In this document: positions 1 to 10,411 of the stretch, in pieces
How positions within the stretch are numbered: position 1 is the stretch's first letter
Layout of the letters: every line of letters begins with the position of its first letter
Assembly (NCBI GenBank): GCA_950295325.1
Contig: OX485803.1
Span: 65,241,554 to 65,305,553, forward strand
Direction of reading: 5' to 3'
DNA length: 64,000 nucleotides
From: Polytrichum commune
Taxonomy: Eukaryota; Streptophyta; Polytrichopsida; Polytrichales; Polytrichaceae
The notes under the pieces: generated by a model
Databases searched by the model: none
What the model was told of the DNA's origin: nothing
What the model saw: only the letters and a program-made list of their open reading frames with translations
Made by a program: the position numbers and the translations under genes

Positions 1-420
1 GATTGGTCGTTGAGCTCGTTCTGGGACCACTTCAAGTTACATCAAGGAAAAAAATGTGAGAGTGACCATGGAACATGAAGTCCCCAAAAGGTTTATTTCC
101 AAGCCTACATTATCCATTGTCATGGTCCAATGGATTTTGCAGTGAGAGAGAGTCAAAAGAGGTTATCTCACTACAAAAGTTAGGGGCCATGGTAGAGGAG
201 TGTCGTTTTAATTTAATTTTACCAAATCTTATTGTAGTTAAGAGGAAAGAAAAAGAGAAGGCAGAACATGGAAAAGATTCCAAAATTGTGGTTTTCGGAT
301 ATATATTTTAAAAATAATAGCACATCTACTTTTTGGTGCATGGTCACTCCTCTTGGTCCACGCTCGGTTTACACATAATGAGGGGCCCAAAGGCTTTGAA
401 ATTTGCATTATTCATAAATA
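1..420 (+). repeat. Dispersed repeat family C, truncated copy
   Basis: This stretch aligns by eye with 9109-9530 over nearly its whole length. Shared landmarks are the 'gattggt-gttga' start, 'gaccatgga...gaagtccccaaaag', 'cctacattatccat', 'catggtccaa' and 'ttggtgca...cctcttggtc'. The copy at 9054-9634 has TIR-like ends, so this is probably the interior of the same non-autonomous element, cut by the window start. The short open frame at 75-311 has no recognisable domain and is taken as chance. Confidence 0.6.
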
Positions 421-596
421 TGATCATGGAAGTGTGACCATGGGAAAAGGCATATCTAGAGTAGAGCCACATATTCTCAATCGGATTACCATAGGGAATC
501 TATAGGATGCCATAATTTTGATCATGATGGGAGTGCTTTCCGTAATTTCTTTTCGTGAGTGGGTAAAATAAGGTTCCCCATTTCACGAATTTTGAG

Positions 597-715
597 GGTT
601 AGTTTCCATGCAGGTTGCGCGCTCACTAGATTCTAGTAGAATTTAGATGCCACCATGTGGAATCTACATTTCCACTATAAATTGGTGGGCGAAGCAACCT
701 ACATGGAAACTAAAC
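597..715. mobile_element. Short palindromic MITE (family I)
   Basis: About 120 bp bounded by inverted repeats. The left end reads GGGTTAGTTTCCATGCAGG and the right end, reverse-complemented, reads GGTTTAGTTTCCATGTAGG, with the match continuing into TTGC. There is no coding capacity. A similar end occurs alone near 12105-12130. This is a miniature TIR element whose superfamily is not resolved because no clear target duplication is visible. Confidence 0.6.
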
Positions 716-756
716 CTAAGTCTTTAACTTCGGTTATGATATCACCAAAGAATTGA

Positions 757-1015
757 TAGTGCCATGACACATGTCCCGAGTTTTGAGTGTTAAATTAAAG
801 AGGAATTAGTTTCCAAATGAGCAGCTATGACAAACTCTAGACATTGGCAGTGTGTTAGGACCAACTTTTGACTTAAAAAATTTAGACTAATTTCAATTCA
901 AGGAATAAAATTGCCGACAAATCCTAATTTCTATCTTCCTACACGTTGCACCGCCTTATACTTTTCCAGATTTGGCATAAAATCTCTTAAGTGATTGGTT
1001 TTGGATGCCTCTACT
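757..1015 (+). repeat. Dispersed repeat family H, copy 1
   Basis: This aligns in direct orientation with 12909-13193. Both copies share 'atagtgccatgacacatgt', 'ctctagacattgg', 'gccgccttatactt' and 'gatgcctctact' or close variants, in the same order and spacing. Neither is coding. The two copies differ by many substitutions and small indels, so this is an old interspersed repeat of unknown class. Confidence 0.6.
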
Positions 1016-1872
1016 CAAGCATGGACAACTTCATGGTCATGCTGTAAACAACCCTTAGTGAGTATTCATGTTGGACCAAGATCTGGAATTTAATGTCAGT
1101 CATGTCAACCCTATATTTAGATTTCATGCTTGAATCTGTATGTTAACTCAAAACTCACTGCCCACAAGTCTAATACGACCTTAATGTAATGCTCAATCCC
1201 TTTGTATTTTGTCTACTATGAATCCTCACGTTTGGACCATAAAAACTACAATGTTATTGTTATGCTCACCACTCAAAATCCCATTGCTCACATTTAGTCT
1301 TGTTCTAACCGGAAATCTCTTTGAGAATGTTCATGATGATTGTGTATTCTCTCTTTATGTTGGATCAAACTCTTCATCAAACTCTTCTCTAATTCTATGT
1401 GTAGGTTTCAAGGAGATTAATCTTCTAAAAAAACAAACTATCACTAAGCTACCAAAAAGTTGCACCACAATCTAGATTCATGTTGTACAATACTGTATAT
1501 AGGGGTTAACCTTCAAATGCTTTAAGCATGTTCATATTAGTTGTTTATTTTCTTTGTGTACTGGATGATATAAAATCTTCATTAAAGTTTTTCAAGTTAG
1601 TTTGTATCCATGTGTCAAGAAGAATAATCTTGGGAGACAACAAGCTATCTCTATCTACTGGAAACCGACATCATAAGTTAATTTCATGTTGTCAGCTTTC
1701 AAAATAATGTATGTTACAAGAGGCACACATAACATTAAGTAGCAATGCTAGCGAGATACCCTTTGAGTATCCACAACACTACTTGAACAAGAAGGGAAAC
1801 TTGCAAAGCAATGATGAATAATTGGGGAATTAAATTTTTTTTAAATAACTTAAAATAGATGGCAAATAGGTG
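1016..1872. other. No gene recognised
   Basis: AT-rich DNA with scattered stops in all frames. An 88-codon frame at 1209-1475 shows no domain. The end of this stretch (1863-1872) holds the 10-bp sequence CAAATAGGTG, which recurs just after the poly(A) of the downstream LINE and may be its target-site duplication. Confidence 0.5.
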
Positions 1873-2619
1873 TCCAATGCGGGCTTTGGAACACTTTTCC
1901 AAAAAGTACAACCACTTTTTTGATCCCACTAACTTTTCCGTTGCTTTATAGCTCTTAAGATTTGTTTAGATTCTAATCTAGCACCTTTATTGTCATTTGA
2001 CATTTGTTTGTCCTAGAAAGTGACATAGTTAATTTAAAGGAATGAAAGCAACTCAAGGCATTGTGGGAAAAACTTCCTCCCGGAATGCTTTTCTTTATCA
2101 AACTTAGGAATGCAAGGTACTACAAAGAACTTTGTATTGTGAAACGGCTAAAGCTTGACGAGAAGAAAATAGACATAGAAAGTCCCTTGAATTTTGGCAA
2201 GTCCAACTTTACTCGGATACACAAACGAAGTGAATAAAGGGGTCATCAAGGATTGTCGGGCTCAATTACAAGTTCTTGTTGATAGGAAAGAAGATGGACA
2301 TAGGATTGGATTTGGAACTAAATGGATGGAATATAGAATGAATAAGTAATCTTTCTCTTTATTTAAAGAGCATCCCACATGTGGTCTCGTTACAAAGTTG
2401 TACGATGAGGATGAGATGGTCGTCTCCTCATGGGTGGACATGGCTCATATTTGGAACTCATTCTACCCCAAAACTCTACTCCACTCCGGAGGTGGATGGG
2501 CAACGTGAGGATTGTTTTGTGGAGTTGCTACGTCGGATTCCAGTAAAAATTCTAGAGAATGCTCAAAAGTTGTTAGAGGCTCCCATCATTGAGAAGGAAC
2601 TCATATGTGGAGTGTAAGA

Positions 2620-3950
2620 ATTAGCGAAGGGGAAAGTCCAAGACCAAATGGGCTCACGGCTAGTTTCTTCAAGGCATATTGGAGTTTTGTGTAATGATGT
2701 TACGACTATGGTGAATGAATCTTTAGGGAGGGGACATTTTCCTAATGTAGTGACACATGGTCTCATCGCACTTTTGTTCAAGGACAACGACAAGTTGAGA
2801 CTAATGAACTGGCAACCGATTACTCTTTTCAACACTACTTACAAAATCTTCGGCAAAACATTGCAAAAGCAACTTCAACCATTACTAGTGGAGGTAATAG
2901 ATAGTGACCAAACCACTTTTCTTCCTCTTAGATATATCCTTGAAAATATTCTCCTAACGCATGAATCGATCTAACGGGTGAAAGAATCGAGACAAGACTC
3001 AATCTTAGTTGTACTCAGTTTTAGCAAAGCATGTGATGGAGTTGATTGAGGATTTATGTTTCATGTTAAGGCGAAGTTAGGGATACCTAACCCCCTTTAT
3101 CCACATGTTTAGAATTCTCTTCAAAGATGCCAATATATATGTAAATTTCAATAATCAGTTGACATAACCTTTTGGAAGAACATAGAGATGTTTGCCAAGG
3201 ATGTCCTCTAACCCCTTATCTCTTTATTATGGTTGCAGAAGCCTTGAATGCGGTGGTCAAAGATGATGTGAGGAGAGGTTTTTTCAAGGAGTTTTTCTTC
3301 CACATTACAAGACGTAGCATATTATTAGCCAATATGCCAACAATACATCCTTCACGGTGAAGGAGGCGAATTTATTGTAGACAACCTTGTTGGGATCTTG
3401 CTCAGGTTTGGAGTTGCTTCTAGGTTGGAGATTAATTGGACTAAGGACATTGCATATTGGTGTGGTTACGGCACTCCACATGGGTGAGTGAGGAAGCATC
3501 AATGGAAGTGGGCCCTTTTCGATGACCTTTTCAAACTCCTTAGCACCTAGTTCGGCTTACAACTTGACTTAAAGAATTTTGATAAATTCTTTTTAAGTTG
3601 GGTTAAGAAAAAACTCAAGTATTGTAGTTCTATGCATTTGTTGCTTGTTGGTAGGACCCTCATTGTCAACCAAGTCTTGACGTCGTCATTGTGGTACTTC
3701 ATTGTAGTTTGGGTTTTCTCTAAGCAAGTTCTTAGAAAGATTAAAGCCTTGCTCAAGAATTACCTTTGGTCTAGGTCCGAGAACACAACACGTGCTAAGA
3801 GTTAGCTGGGACGACTGCACTATGGCCAAGAAAGTTGGGGGACTCAGCCTGACCTTGCCAGAGAATGCTATGAAAGTGCTTATGAGCAAGTGGTTCAAGC
3901 ACTTCTCCCCCGATTATTCAAACTTGCTAGTTCTTCTAAGGTATTGAATT
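2620..3950 (+). pseudogene. L1 reverse transcriptase domain, inactivated
   Basis: Motifs appear in canonical order. These are a fingers block 'LMNWQPITLFNTTYKIF' (2800-2850), an 'FSKACD' block at 3020-3043, 'QGCPLTPYLFIMVAEALNAV' (3190-3255), the polymerase box at 3318-3340, and thumb sequence around 'SSMHLLLVGRTLIVNQVL' (3625-3680). The catalytic residues are lost: the expected LDFSKAYD reads LSFSKACD, and YADD reads YANN. An in-frame TGA at 3047 sits where plant L1s usually have Trp. The element therefore cannot mobilise itself. Comparisons rest on general knowledge of plant L1 RT motifs. Confidence 0.85.
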
Positions 3951-4839
3951 AACCCATTGTGACCTTCTAGGCATGGAAAAGGGGGTTTATCTTCTCTCTA
4001 GTTGTTCTCCCCAACTTTCTCCATCAAAGGCAGTTTAAAGATTTAGCGACACATTGCTCAAGCGTGGAAGGTGATGGCACACAAGGTTACTTTCCTTGCT
4101 CCTTCTTGCAATGAATATGTTTTGCAATCTAACCTTTGGTGGACAATAAAGTATGAAGGCTTGAAATTTGAGATTACCATGGATAGAGGCTATGTTGTAT
4201 AAGAAGGGTATTAGATATTTCTGTGATATGTGGGACTCACGACGGAAAGAGTTTTTAGAGTGGGAGACTACAAGGCATAGATTTGCTCTCCCTGAGGTTT
4301 ATTATGAATTCCAACTTAAATTGATGGAACACTATGGGGTTTTCAAAGAGAAGATGACTAACCAACATGATGTTCATCCTACATCACAAGAATTGGTTGG
4401 ATTGTACGGGACCCAAGAGGACCCGATTCCTAAATGGGTGATTAGAGTTGGGTATCTTAAAGAATTTAGATTCTGACCAATATAATTTCATGCAGAGTTC
4501 ATGGGAAATTTTCCTAATTCTAGAGTTGGATTGCAGTATTTTGCACTTATAGAGGTGTCACCCAATCCAAGGGTTGCAAAACCAGCCACGGAGTTCTCTA
4601 GTTGGATGACACGGGTAAGGGTAGATGTGTTGACTAGAGGTTGTGCTCAATATAAATTTACTATGTTTCATTGGAAGTTGGATCAACTTTTCTTTGACCC
4701 AGCAAAAATGGTGGTGGCCTAAGGTGACCCCTTTCTTGGCGTATTTTGCTAAGCTTGGTTGTTCTTGGATCACTACACAAGTCACTCTTAAGATTTCAAT
4801 TCTTATCATATGGAAGAATGAGATTATTCCCTCTACTTC

Positions 4840-5075
4840 TTCTAGTTGGAACTTGGTTTGGCACAAGCACAAGGTGCAGAAAGAGGTAGCTTTCCTTTGG
4901 ATGGTTTTTCATAAGGTGGTGGCAGTGAATGAATGGCGAGGGAGGATCTCAACTACAATGGACAAGAGTTGCCTTCATTATGGCCCATACCAAGTGGAGT
5001 CAGTGGAGAAATTATTCTTCAACTGCCCACTTGCTCAACATGTTTGGTGTTATGCCATGAACATCATTTGGTAAA
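4840..5075 (+). pseudogene. L1 C-terminal zf-RVT-like module remnant
   Basis: An open segment ends with a Cys/His pattern: 'FLWMVFHKVVAVNEWRGR', then C (CLHYG), then 'VEKLFFNCPLAQHVWCYAM'. This is the usual layout of the zf-RVT region that follows the RT in plant LINEs (W...R..., C..C, ...HLFF.C..A...W). It lies between the RT thumb and the poly(A) tail, as expected. The second Cys of the first pair appears replaced, consistent with decay. Confidence 0.75.
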
Positions 5076-5875
5076 TTTTCACTAAGCAAGGTAACCTTGG
5101 CCCATGAAAGTCCTTCTCCTTGATGTAATGCCTTTTCAATAAGTCTCTTAGTAAATCTTTGAAACAATTTAGGCAAGTTTGATTTTCCTTAACAAACGGT
5201 CTCTTGTGGATTACCTGGTGCCAAAGGAATGATTTGATAATCGATAACATTGCCTAGCTTGTGAAGAAAACCCATCAAGTTGTGTGGGATACTTTGTTGG
5301 ATTATGGATGTATTGAGTGGCAACATCCGCTCAAGGATCTCCAATAAACTTTGGATGTTGCTTACTTGGACATGCTTGATAAGTTTGATTCGTTTTAGTG
5401 TGTTAAACGTTTTATTGTCAACCGTAGCAATCTAGTTGTTATGTAGAAGGTTTGGCCCTAGATGGGCATCATTTCTTAATTTCCCCTTGGTTGTTCTTTG
5501 CTCCATGAGGTGGTTGTATTAGTTTCCTCTTGCAATTGAATGTTTTTTTTTCTTTGTGTTAGCAATAAAAAATAAAAAAAATAAAAAACCACCAAATAGG
5601 TGATAAGTAGCCTAAGAAAAACTCAAAGGCAACGCTACCTCTACTAGAAAAAGGTCAAATTGGCGCACACCCGTTTAGTGCTCTTTTGAGGAGATTGTTT
5701 TGAGTTTTCTACTCAAAAGTACGCAATCATGCTTCCAAAATGTTTGGGTGATTTCTTGTATACTCATGAAAGTTTTGTCTTTTTATTGGTTCTCAAGAAG
5801 TGAACAATTGTTGCCCCCCCTTCCCCAACCCCGTTGGCCTCAGGAGCCAATTCCTATACTAGAGAGCTACACCAT

Positions 5876-6178
5876 ATAGTCCTATTAGTGTCGGTGGAAA
5901 ATTAGCGTGGACAATTCTAATTTTGTAGTCAAGGTGGAATTAATGTGGGTCCAAAACCCTAAGTCTTCCCCCAAATCTTCATAAGGACTTCCAACCAACA
6001 CATTGAGTGTTAGTTATAGGACAAAAGTATCACAAAATAAAATAATCACCCACATTAATTTTCTAGGAAAACAATTCGCATGGATTGAAAATTAAGATGG
6101 CCCACATTCATTCTTATGATGAAAATAAGCTTGGGCTCTAGAAATTTGTTGTGGCCCACATTAATAGGACTATTTAGT
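5876..6178. mobile_element. MITE family E, copy 1
   Basis: About 300 bp with terminal inverted repeats: the left end AGTCCTATTAGTG and the right end CACATTAATAGGACT are near reverse complements. The interior, which includes 'gtccaa-ac-ctaag' and 'ccaaccaacacatt', aligns with 19195-19475. There is no coding capacity and the superfamily is unknown. Confidence 0.6.
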
Positions 6179-6260
6179 ATAGTTGTCACACGTCAATCCT
6201 TGGAGTCCTTATCCCCTTAAATGCCTACGAGAACTCCCCATACCCCTCCCACTCCCCATA

Positions 6261-6667
6261 CAGTAACCTCCTGCTTAAGTACGCAACTTGAACCTGCGCA
6301 GTTTGTGCGTACTTAGCTGGTAGGTGCGTACTTTAGAAATGTTGTTTAGAAAACAGAGTTATATTCCAGGGTTTTGACTCTCTTTATAAGCATGTTGTCA
6401 ACATCGAGGATCAGCTGCTCTGCCCTAAAGTTCAAGCAGAAGCAAAGGAAACATTCGATGACCTTAAGAAATCATTTGAATCATTTCAGAGCAAGATATG
6501 AGCGGTCGGCCTCAAAGCCAAATGCAAAAAACTTCAAAACTTACGCCAAATGACGATTCATGACATGTTCAACTAATAAACCTTGAAGCCTAATTTTTTT
6601 ACCAAAAAATGCGTACTCAACCGGGATGCGTACTTAAACGGGTGCGTACTTAAGCGGGAGGTTACTG
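6261..6667 (+). mobile_element. Pogo-like (Tc1/mariner) deletion derivative
   Basis: A 407-bp element with TIRs. The left end is CAGTAACCTCCTGCTTAAGT; the right end, reverse-complemented, is CAGTAACCTCCCGCTTAAGT. Both are followed by ACGCA and flanked by TA dinucleotides (6259-6260, 6668-6669). The CAGT..AACCTC terminus with TA target duplication is typical of pogo/Tigger elements. The interior at about 6389-6577 reads on the + strand as a short C-terminal protein tail (NIEDQLLC...TFDDLKKSF...LRQMTIHDMFN, then stop) with one internal TGA, probably the 3' end of a lost transposase gene. 'GTGCGTACTT' repeats lie inside both ends. Confidence 0.75.
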
Positions 6668-6669
6668 TA

Positions 6670-7241
6670 TGTAGCTATGGAAATCATCTATCACCTCCAA
6701 GAACTTGAACCTAAACATTGCATGTATTTCACTTATCTTCTACATCTCACTGTAGAACCATACTATTCATGTGCGCAACTTTCCACCGATTATTTGTGAG
6801 CATGATGAATTTTCCAAAGTCCTAATGTGCATTCTTCACCAAGCTACAGAAAGTGGTTCGGTTCTATCATCACTAGTGTGTGACTTATAGGCCAGCCACA
6901 CCGGGGGTCTAGCCAAGGCCCAGCTAACCCAGCCGGTGCGCCCCCCCCCCCCCCCCCCCAGACTATACTCCGACCATCCACGTGGGAAACCAAGGCATTA
7001 GGGACACCGTCCCAAAGGCCCCCGGGCTGGCTGGATGTCGGGCTGGTTGGGCCTCGGCTAGACCCCGGTGTGGCAGGTCCATTACTCAAGCCATGAGAGA
7101 GAATGGAAAAGAACCATGTTGGAGGACAAGGGAGGGAGTTTAAGTAAGCAGGCCAAGCTCCACCGAGACCGACCCAGCCCCACATGTCAACAAGCAGTGA
7201 GAGAATCAACAGAGGAATTAATAGAGATGGGAGCTGAAGGA
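6670..7241. other. Unassigned stretch with long C tract
   Basis: A run of 19 C occupies 6941-6959 inside a GC-rich block (6890-7080) with several short inverted motifs (for example 'ccgggggtctagcc' near 6900 and 'ggctagaccccgg' near 7054). These suggest another small palindromic repeat of about 170 bp. The 121-codon frame on the - strand (6844-7209) is low complexity with a poly-Gly run read from this tract, and is not credited as a gene. Confidence 0.4.
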
Positions 7242-7837
7242 CAATGAACGGGAAGACAAGAGCTGAGCCGACGGCTAGTTACAGATGAAACCGGTGGAGT
7301 TTGAGAACTATAAAACCAGTTTGAAGTTTGATAAATAACCGCTTTGAAGTTCGAGACTTCAGGAACATTATCGATCACGTTGGAGGAATCTAGAGAATAT
7401 ACCTCAAAGTAGTGAAGAAAACCGAAAGACGTCAACAATGATGCAGTTGGACTTGGAAACACTACACAAAATATGATATTTAGTGTTTGATACACTAAAT
7501 ACGAATGCATACACTAAATATCAATAACCATATGAAAGTAAGTAACATCAAATGTAAACTCAAACACTAAATATCAACTATGGTAATATGTGAAAGTTAC
7601 ATGTTTGAATCTAGTGTTAGTAAAGATATGCAAAAAAAAAACAAGACATAATGAGGGAGGTGACAGTATGGAAGGTAGCGGCACATTTATGTCTAACACT
7701 AATTATCAAAAAATTGAAAATTAGTGTTGAACATGGTAAGGTGGTAACAACACTAAATGTAATCAAACACTAAATATCATAATTTGTGTAGCTAGGATCT
7801 CGACCAAGTAACACCTAAAAACCTCCCTTGGACATTG
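7242..7837 (+). mobile_element. Family B hAT-like MITE, copy 1, split by family A
   Basis: The left end CAATGAACGGGAAGA and right end CCTCCCTTGGACATTG match the family B termini defined at 51663-51888. The body has the family signature 'gttgagtttgagaa', 'gaagttcgagacttcagga', 'gaggaatctagagaatata' and 'gttggacttggaaacacta'. The family A MITE at 7465-7788 is inserted near the right end. Without it, family B would be about 270 bp here. Confidence 0.7.
7465..7788 (+). mobile_element. Family A MITE, copy 1 (TA target)
   Basis: A 324-bp element with terminal inverted repeats: left CACAAAATATGATATTTAGT; right, reverse-complemented, CACAAATTATGATATTTAGT. It is flanked by TA on both sides. The interior is full of short inverted repeats of 'ACACTAAAT'. 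Copies 2 (16136-16455, inverted) and 3 (18283-18606) align end to end. It does not code for protein. The TA duplication suggests mobilisation by a Tc1/mariner-type transposase, which is inference. Confidence 0.75.
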
Positions 7838-7975
7838 GCTAAGGCTCCACTTGCACACAAGGTGGATGCAATCAGGTGTCATGGCGTCAAAGCAATGTTT
7901 TTGTCCCCTCAAGTCAAGGAGAAGCTTGCATGGCAATGCACAAGGAGAACCGACCATTATGTTAAATATCGTGTG

Positions 7976-8415
7976 TAGTGTCACCATTTCTATTTATCTT
8001 GCCCAATACTACACTAAATATACCAATTAGTGAGGGTGGTACTAATGCAAGTGTCACACACAGTGTAGCCAAGTCTCGTAGTTACCGAGGGCTAAAGTTG
8101 CTACTGAGTGACACCCAAATTCATGGCTACGGTGAAATTTTGTGCTCATGTATCATAGATTTTAGGAAAATGAGTGTGTGCTTGTGATTAGTGCGCGCCA
8201 CATGCTTGTCAGCAAGTAGTGTCAAGTGCCGATACATTTAGTGATTAGTGCCAAGTGCAAAAATGAACGATGCTTCCTAGTCTTAGATCTAAGATCTTTT
8301 GGTGGCACTCATTCATAGCATAATGGAATTTAGTATCACCTTCACCAATTTCCCACACTCGCTAATTGGTATATTTAGTGTAGTATTGAGCAAGACGTGT
8401 AGTGTCACCAACCAT
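7976..8415. mobile_element. MITE family G with long inverted ends
   Basis: Long inverted arms: left AATACTACACTAAATATACC (about 8006-8025) and right GGTATATTTAGTGTAGTATT (about 8366-8385), extending outward through 'cttgc/gcaag' and 'agtgtcacca/tggtgacact'-like sequence. The arms total about 55 bp each. Degenerate relatives of the right half occur at about 34850-34960, 20110-20170 and 36645-36700. No coding capacity. Confidence 0.65.
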
Positions 8416-8717
8416 CAATGCAAACTTAACATTACTTGTCATTCCATGTAATTTTTTTTTATTGGACATTTTTCAATGTACAATATTGCAATTACTGACT
8501 CTTACAAAGTGAATCGTCATCCCAACCTTTCATCATCCATGACAATATTTCATTATAGATTTGCGAGGATGCAACAGATATCAAACCTCGTTTCAATACT
8601 TGACATTGCGATGAACTAAAAGTAAATTGGAATGACAAAACCTGTAACTTACTCATGAGAAGTGTCACTAGAAAAGCTACCACAATGACATAAACTATCA
8701 TATGAAACTAAATACAA

Positions 8718-9827
8718 TATTTAATGTAGTTCCAATTGAACCGGTTGAGTTTGAGAAATAATTGGTTTAAACTCTAGACTTCACGAAACTTACTGATCAG
8801 TTTAGAAGAATCTATGAAACATATCTCAAATTAGTATAAAGAAAAACCGAAAGATCACAACATCGTAACATTATTTTAATTCACCGGCCTCTACCAATTG
8901 CCACGCGTGCCTGCAACTTTGTGGTGACTAGCTGCCGGTTACTTTCACCCTGCAAGCTGAGAGATTTGCAGGCTGAATCTCATTGGCAAGGCATTGTGAA
9001 AATGTAATTCCCGGACACAAGCCCACATATTCCCGGCCCCACTCAACCTCCTTAGGGGGTGTTTACACCATGGACCATGAAGTCATCCCAAGGCCCTGTA
9101 AAATATGTGATTGGTTGTTGAACTCATCTCTGGACCACTTCGGTCTATACATAGGACAAAATGTCAGAGTCACCATGGAGTTCGAAGTCCCCAAAAGACA
9201 TATTTTAAGGCCTATATTATCCACTCCCATGGTCCAAAGGGTTTTGAGGTGGGAGAAGCGAAAGACATGTTCTAGTAAAAAAAATACAAGAGCCCGTGGC
9301 AGAGGAATATTGTTATAATGAATTTTTGATGAATTTTTTTTGTGTGAAAGAGAAAATGAAGGAAAGAGGAGACAGAAGAATCATCGAACTTGATTGTTTT
9401 TCCCAAAATTACCCTTTTTGGGCATATGTTTTTTTTTTAAAAACAACACACTCACTTTTTGGTGCACATTCATTCCTCTTGGTCTACATTTGGTTTACAC
9501 CCAGTGAGGGACGCAAAGACTTTATAAGTTGATTTTAAAAATAAAAATTGGACCATAAAGGTTGGACCATGAAGTCAGACCATGGAAAAAGGCCATCTTC
9601 CATGGTCCAACTTCATGGTTGTAACCCGGACCTTAGTGAGGATTGGGGCGAACCAACCCGTACATTGGTTCCTTGGAGGCAAGGGTTTAGGCATCCAACA
9701 TGGAACGAGTGTATGGATTGGTTTGCCCAAATCCTTAGTGAGCTAAATAATGTTATGATGTAACCAAGTTGGACTTGGAAGCACTAGGATTTTGACTGAT
9801 CGTGCCCAAAATTCTCCCCGGACACTA
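8718..9827 (+). mobile_element. Family B MITE, copy 2, interrupted by a larger nested insertion
   Basis: The left part of B (8718-8860) carries 'accggttgagtttgagaaataa' and 'gaagaatctatgaaacatat'. The right part (9757-9827) carries 'ttggacttggaagcactagg' and ends TCTCCCCGGACACT. About 890 bp of foreign DNA separates them. It begins near 'gtaacattatttta' (8869) and ends near 'aaataatgttatgatg' (9744), so the insertion itself has inverted ends. It contains the family C element at 9054-9634. Confidence 0.55.
9054..9634 (+). mobile_element. Family C TIR element
   Basis: About 580 bp. The left end reads AGGGGGTGTTTACACCATGG followed by ACCATGAAGT. The right end reads GGTCCAACTTCATGG, then TTGTAACCCGGACCTTA, which is an approximate inverted repeat. 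The interior aligns with 1-420. A third end fragment lies inverted at about 15959-16020. No credible protein is encoded; the 111-codon frame at 8983-9318 crosses the element boundary and is chance. The terminal AGGG-N-GTTTACAC resembles families J and K. Confidence 0.6.
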
Positions 9828-10044
9828 AGATTGCTCAAGTGTTGTTCCATAACATTACATAGCCTATGTGTGCCGCTCCTTTTCTCCGAAAGGGGATGTT
9901 GGTTATAGGCCTTTGGGAAAGAGAAAAACTTGCAATACACGAGAATGTTTTTTGTACTTGGGAATAAAAAAAAATGTTCATATGGCTACCACACATATGT
10001 CAAATACTTTAACTTATGGGTTTAAGGTGTTGGTGTCTTAACTC

Positions 10045-10411
10045 AGGGCATGTTTACACTCAAGCCATGGCTCTTGAGAATCCTTGAATTCTCATTGGGT
10101 TGAGAGTGTTGCAAGCCCCCGCGTTAGGTTTACATGAGAGTAGTTTTGGATCACAACCCATAACATCTTCAGTGGATGAAAAGTCTTCATGGATCCCACA
10201 TGACTAGCAAGTATGGATAACGTTGGCTAAGATTAGAGGAGATATTTTTAGGGGAGCTCTTAAAGATAAGCATGACAAAATTTGCAGCAAAAAATTGGGT
10301 TTGCACTAAGAATTATAGTTCATGAACTCCTCTGTGGTCCCATCCGAAAAGAAAGGCATCATCATCATTTAAGAGCCATGACCTTAATGCCTTTGGTGTA
10401 AACATGCCCTT
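10045..10411. mobile_element. Family K TIR element
   Basis: About 367 bp bounded by AGGGCATGTTTACACTC on the left and GGTGTAAACATGCCCTT on the right, a 16-bp near-perfect inverted repeat. The interior has no domain. The end sequence is similar in form to families C, J and L, which all begin A-G-G-G-C followed by a TTTACAC or TTCACAC core, as in many non-autonomous hAT elements. Confidence 0.6.

Larger units (their letters stand above)
1873..5588 (+). mobile_element. 5'-truncated plant L1-type LINE with poly(A) tail
   Basis: A decayed L1 ORF2 runs on the + strand. Reverse transcriptase sequence begins near 2620, continues through the fingers and palm (2650-3400), the thumb (3400-3950) and a C-terminal zf-RVT-like module (4840-5075), and ends in an A-rich tail at 5564-5588. 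Stops and frameshifts break it into many pieces. CAAATAGGTG occurs at 1863-1872 and 5593-5602, close to both proposed ends, and may be the target-site duplication, though four bases separate the tail from it. ORF1 and most of the endonuclease are missing, which is normal for a 5'-truncated LINE. Confidence 0.85.

Noticed and set aside
1209-1475. 88-codon + strand frame
   Set aside because: No domain; Ser-rich stretch from TCA/TCT-rich DNA; isolated from other coding-like sequence.
6844-7209. 121-codon - strand frame
   Set aside because: Low-complexity Gly/Pro sequence read through a 19-C tract and a palindromic GC block; no family resemblance.
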